This document shows, piece after piece, positions 3,399 through 6,635 of a stretch of 6,635 bases of DNA; the first letter of the stretch is position 1, and each line of letters starts with the position of its first letter. Location: the NCBI GenBank assembly GCA_038325665.1, contig JBBQJF010000299.1, forward strand, positions 1 to 6,635, written 5' to 3'. The translations under genes were made by a program, and so were the position numbers. Under the pieces are notes generated by a model, which was not told the origin of the DNA, did no database searches, and worked only from the letters and a program-made list of their open reading frames with translations. Source of the DNA: CAUJGQ01 sp038325665. GTDB lineage: Bacteria > Chloroflexota > Dehalococcoidia > CAUJGQ01.

Positions 3399-6338
3399 GT
3401 GGTGGGTGTGACGGGCCGGGCACCATTGGTCGGGCGGGAGCACGAACTGACCGTGCTCACGGGCTATCTCGCGGCCGCGGCGACGGGCGATGGCGGCGTC
3501 GCCCTGGTGTGCGGCGAACCGGGCATCGGCAAGACCCGGCTGCTCGCCGAACTCGCCGCCCGTGCGCGGGCGATGGGGGCGACGGTGCTCAGCGGCCGCG
3601 CCTATGACACCGAGGGCATGCCGCCGTTCGTGCCCTTTGTCGAGGCGCTGCGCGCCCAGGTGCGCGCCAGTTCCCCCGAGCGGCTGGCTGCGCAGCTCGG
3701 CCGGGGCGCCGCCGACATCGCCCGGCTCCTCCCCGAGTTGCGGGAGCTGCTGCCACACCTGCCGGTCAGTCCCTCCCTCGGTCCTGACCAGGACCGCTAC
3801 CGCCTGTTCGAGGCGGTGTGCGACGCGCTTGAGGCGATCGCGCGCGGCGGGGAGACCGGCCTGCTGCTGACCCTCGACGACCTGCATTGGGCAGATGCCC
3901 CCACCCTCTACCTGCTCCAGCATCTCGCCGGCCGGCTCGCGGGGGCGCCTATTTTGCTGATTGTTGCCTACCGCACCGTTGATACCGACCCCTCGCACGG
4001 CTTTGCCGACACGCTCGCCACGCTGGCGCGGGAAGGTGCCCGGACGCCGCTGGTGCTGACGCCACTGGGTGCGCGGGAGACGGCGATGCTGGTGGAGACC
4101 ATCGCCGGGGGGCCAGTGGCGGCGGCAGTCGCGGCCGACATCCAACGGGCGACGGAGGGCAACCCGTTCTTCATCGGCGAGGTGGTGCGCGATCTGCTGG
4201 CACGGGGGCGCGTCCTGACGCGGCCCGATGCGGCCAGCGGCGAGTTCGTGGTGCCGGAGTTGGTGCGGCAGGTGATCGCGGCGCGGCTGGGGCGGCTGCG
4301 GCCCGTGACCACCACGTTGCTGCGGGGGGGCGCGGTGTTGGGCGACGGGTTCACGCTGGAGGTAGCGCGCACGGCGAGCGGGCTGGAGACGGAGCCCGCG
4401 CTCGATGCGCTGGATGAGGCGCTAGCGGCGGGCATGCTGCGCGCGGAGGGGGAGGCGTACCACTTCGCCCACGCGCTGATCCGGCGCACCGTCTACGACA
4501 GCCTCAGCCCGCCCCGCCGGCCGCGGCTGCACCTGCGCGCCGCCGAGGCAATCGAGGCGGTGCATGGCCTCCATCTCGACCGGCATCTGGCGGCGCTGGC
4601 CGCGCACTACCGGCTGGCGGGCTCCGCCGCCGACCCGGAGAAGGCTATCGAGTACACCGTGCGCGCGGGCGAGGCGGCGCAGGCGGTGTTTGCCTGGGAG
4701 GAGGCGATTCACCACTGGCAAGCGGCCTTGGAGGTGATGGAAGCAGGAGGGGAGGCCCTGGAGCGGCGCGCCACGCTGTTGCAGCGGATGGGGAACTTCA
4801 TGTTCTTGCTTGGCTTCGACTGGTATGCGCGGGCGGTCGAGTGCTTTGAGCAGGCACTGCCGTTGTTTGAGGCGGTGGGCGATGCGGAGCAGGTCGCCGA
4901 GATGCACCTGGCCCAGATTCGAATCTTTAGCTCGCATCCCAGCGCGGACTATCCCCGTGGCTCGCGACACATCCAGGCGGCGGAGGCGATCCTTGCGCGC
5001 GGTCCTGAGCGGGCGGCGCTCGCGGCGCTGTATAGCGGACTGGCTGGATTCGCCTTCGGGGAGTTGCGGACAACCGAGGGACTGGCCGCGATCCGCAAGG
5101 CGCTTGCAATCAATGAGCGAGTGGGCGACCCCACACAATGGAGTTCAATCCCCTGGCGCCTTGCGATCCTGCAATTTGCTCAGGGTGAGATCGGGACGGC
5201 GTTCGCCACGCTTGAGGAATCGTGGGAGTTCGCCGATCGCATCAACGACTCCCTGGGAGGCTACCTGGCGTCGTCATGGCGCGGCCTCAACACATTCTGG
5301 CTGGGAGCTCCTCGCGAGGCTCGTGACTGGTGGGCGCGCGAGTTGGGGAAGCCGCGGTTGACACCCAACCGGCGGCAGGGGCTGCTGGCGAATGTCGGCG
5401 TGGCGTGTGCAGACGCCGGGGAATTGGGCGAGGCGGCGCGCCTTCAGGAGGAACTGGGCACGGTGGCGTACGACATGATGGCGGTGAATTATCTCCCGCC
5501 ACAGCTCGCCTTCCGGCGTGGCGCGTGGGGCGAGGCACAAGCCCTATGGACGGCGGCTCAGGACCGCCACCGTCGCGCCGGGAACCGCGTGGTCGAGGCC
5601 GAGTACGCGATCTGGCTGGGGCAGGTACTGCAGGTCGCGGATAAACACGCCCAGGCGGAGACCGTGCTCCGGGATGCGCTGGCGCTCGTGGTCGCGGGCC
5701 TCAACCTCCCATTGGAACTCCATCTGCGAGCGCGACTGGTGCTGCTCGCCGCCGATGCCGGTCAGGCGCGCGATGCGGAGCCACACCTGTCGCGCGGTCG
5801 CGAGATCCTCTCCAATGGCGAGGACTGGCGCGGCCTGGCCGGTCGGGTGGCGCTGGCCGAGGCGGTGACCGCCGCCGCCAGGGGACAGGCAGTGGAGGCG
5901 GATCGGGGGTTCGCGCGGGCGATCGCCGCCTTTCGCCAGCACACCCTGCCCTGGGATGAAGCCGAGGCGCTCACCTATTGGGGTCGTGCGCTGCTCGCGG
6001 CAGGACGCCGGGAGGATGGCGCTACCCGGCTGGCCGCCGCGGACGATCTCTACCAACGGCACGCTGCCGGGGAGGCGTGGCGGACCCGGCTGTCCTCGTT
6101 GCCGCCACTGCCGCTGTCCGTGGGCACATCCGTCCCGATCTATCCCGATGGTCTGTCCGAACGCGAGGTCGAGGTGCTACGCCTGATCGCGGCGGCCAAG
6201 AGCAACCCCGAGATCGCCGCGGCGCTGGTGATCAGCCTCAACACCGTCTACCACCACGTCAGCCACATCTTCCAGAAAACCGGCGCTGCCAACCGGGTCG
6301 AGGCGGCGACCTACGCCCAACGCCACGGCCTCGTCTAA
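3399..6338 (+). CDS. Large ATP-binding LuxR-family (LAL-type) transcriptional regulator, ~979 aa
   Basis: This is a signal-transducing ATPase regulator of the LAL/MalT-like class. From the chosen GTG, PLVGREHEL (9-17) opens the ATPase. GEPGIGKT (39-46) is the Walker A motif, LLLTLDDLHWAD (155-166) the Walker B motif, and GNPFFIGEVVRDLL (from 254) the typical motif late in this ATPase module. About 350-880 is Ala/Leu/Glu-rich helical sequence, likely degenerate TPR repeats for ligand or partner sensing. Residues 919-979 are a LuxR helix-turn-helix: LSEREVEVLRLIAAAKSNPEIA, then ISLNTVYHHVSHIFQKTGAA and NRVEAATYAQRHGLV at the very end. Length near 900-1000 is normal for the class. It should bind DNA in the cytoplasm in response to ATP and an unknown inducer. 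It is divergent from the biotin-carrier gene and followed after 162 bases by a probable membrane-protein gene, a possible target. The start is uncertain; 3348 (ATG) would add 17 residues. Confidence 0.93.
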   Translation: MVGVTGRAPLVGREHELTVLTGYLAAAATGDGGVALVCGEPGIGKTRLLAELAARARAMGATVLSGRAYDTEGMPPFVPFVEALRAQVRASSPERLAAQLGRGAADIARLLPELRELLPHLPVSPSLGPDQDRYRLFEAVCDALEAIARGGETGLLLTLDDLHWADAPTLYLLQHLAGRLAGAPILLIVAYRTVDTDPSHGFADTLATLAREGARTPLVLTPLGARETAMLVETIAGGPVAAAVAADIQRATEGNPFFIGEVVRDLLARGRVLTRPDAASGEFVVPELVRQVIAARLGRLRPVTTTLLRGGAVLGDGFTLEVARTASGLETEPALDALDEALAAGMLRAEGEAYHFAHALIRRTVYDSLSPPRRPRLHLRAAEAIEAVHGLHLDRHLAALAAHYRLAGSAADPEKAIEYTVRAGEAAQAVFAWEEAIHHWQAALEVMEAGGEALERRATLLQRMGNFMFLLGFDWYARAVECFEQALPLFEAVGDAEQVAEMHLAQIRIFSSHPSADYPRGSRHIQAAEAILARGPERAALAALYSGLAGFAFGELRTTEGLAAIRKALAINERVGDPTQWSSIPWRLAILQFAQGEIGTAFATLEESWEFADRINDSLGGYLASSWRGLNTFWLGAPREARDWWARELGKPRLTPNRRQGLLANVGVACADAGELGEAARLQEELGTVAYDMMAVNYLPPQLAFRRGAWGEAQALWTAAQDRHRRAGNRVVEAEYAIWLGQVLQVADKHAQAETVLRDALALVVAGLNLPLELHLRARLVLLAADAGQARDAEPHLSRGREILSNGEDWRGLAGRVALAEAVTAAARGQAVEADRGFARAIAAFRQHTLPWDEAEALTYWGRALLAAGRREDGATRLAAADDLYQRHAAGEAWRTRLSSLPPLPLSVGTSVPIYPDGLSEREVEVLRLIAAAKSNPEIAAALVISLNTVYHHVSHIFQKTGAANRVEAATYAQRHGLV

Positions 6339-6500
6339 GAGGAATGTCCGCGCCTGACGGCCGCATGGCAGGACCCTGCTATTGCCCACGGGTTCTGCAA
6401 CTCCGCATCGACCGCACAAAACCCCAGAACTCCACGATGGCGGCCCGCGCGTGCCCCGCGAGAATGCGGGCATCACCGGAACACGCGGAGGGCAAGGACC
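6339..6500. other. Intergenic gap with a small hairpin
   Basis: Between the regulator stop and the next start there are 162 bases with no convincing gene. A small stem, CCCGC (6455-6459) with GCGGG (6466-6470) around GAGAAT, extends to TGC/GCA if one C is bulged. No T-run follows, so it is not a clear terminator. No strong -35/-10 pair for the next gene is visible. Confidence 0.4.
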
Positions 6501-6635
6501 ATGACGACGCGGACAACGACCGATCTTCGGCAGCAAAACAGACAAGGAGTGCGTTCGCTGATAGGGATGAGCGCGGCAACAGTGGCACTGCTCGGCGGGA
6601 TGGCGCTCTGGCAGATACGCCCGGGCGATGACGCG
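6501..6635 (+). CDS. N terminus of a probable membrane-anchored or exported protein (cut by right edge)
   Basis: An ATG at 6501 opens 45 codons that reach the window end without a stop. GGAGG lies nine bases upstream, with AAGGA closer in, which supports real translation initiation. The N terminus is polar and Thr/Gln/Arg-rich (MTTRTTTDLRQQNRQGVR), followed by a hydrophobic stretch at about 20-39 (LIGMSAATVALLGGMALWQI) flanked by R18 and R40, then RPGDDA. This fits a signal anchor or an uncleaved/cleaved signal sequence with the body outside the membrane; there is no lipobox cysteine and no twin-arginine motif. I do not recognise the family from 45 residues. It is on the same strand as the regulator and could be its target or co-transcribed. 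Confidence 0.6.
   Translation, partial: MTTRTTTDLRQQNRQGVRSLIGMSAATVALLGGMALWQIRPGDDA

Noticed and set aside
2904..4145. 413-codon minus-strand open frame read as one long gene
   Set aside because: Only its last 70 codons, the biotin-carrier domain, look like real protein. The rest is antisense to the regulator's ATPase region, is Arg/His/Gln/Pro-rich and is typical of a GC-rich shadow frame.
5978..6631. 217-codon plus-strand frame running from inside the regulator to the right edge
   Set aside because: It overlaps the LuxR DNA-binding domain in another frame and ends inside the better supported 6501 gene, which has a ribosome binding site and a membrane segment.

Overview
The window is GC-rich bacterial DNA with no rRNA, tRNA or CRISPR array. 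The gene set (a stand-alone 70-residue biotin carrier, a phosphotriesterase-like hydrolase, a small flavin-fold protein, a very large ATPase/LuxR regulator) and the palindrome-rich intergenic DNA fit a member of the Chloroflexota, perhaps Thermomicrobia-like. That placement is inference from gene style and composition; no marker gene is present.

Left part, all on the minus strand. At the left edge (1-97) is the N-terminal fragment of an ISAs1-type transposase that runs out of the window. It lies just downstream of a 173-residue nucleotidyltransferase-fold protein (166-687). Next, in reading order from right to left, comes a likely operon: a phosphotriesterase-related metal-dependent hydrolase (1630-2580), a pyridoxamine-phosphate-oxidase-like protein (1131-1570), and an unrecognised 117-residue protein (781-1134) whose GTG start overlaps the preceding stop. 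The middle gene carries an apparent one-base deletion in a run of five C on the plus strand, so it is a pseudogene or holds a sequencing error.

Centre. The 2581-2903 gap is noncoding and is dominated by an approximately 250-bp, MITE-like palindromic element with near-perfect terminal inverted repeats and three copies of a CCCCCTTCC hairpin. To its right is the 70-residue biotin/lipoyl attachment protein (2904-3116, minus) with an ESMKME biotinylation site.

Right part, plus strand. A divergent intergenic region (3117-3398) contains a TATACT -10-like box. It leads into a 979-residue LAL-type regulator (3399-6338) with an N-terminal ATPase, a long helical TPR-like middle and a C-terminal LuxR helix-turn-helix. 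Beyond it a new gene begins at 6501 with a good ribosome binding site and a predicted membrane segment, and is cut by the right edge.

I see no convincing new multi-gene system. The items most worth checking are the palindromic element, the frameshifted oxidase-like gene, and the two genes cut by the window edges.
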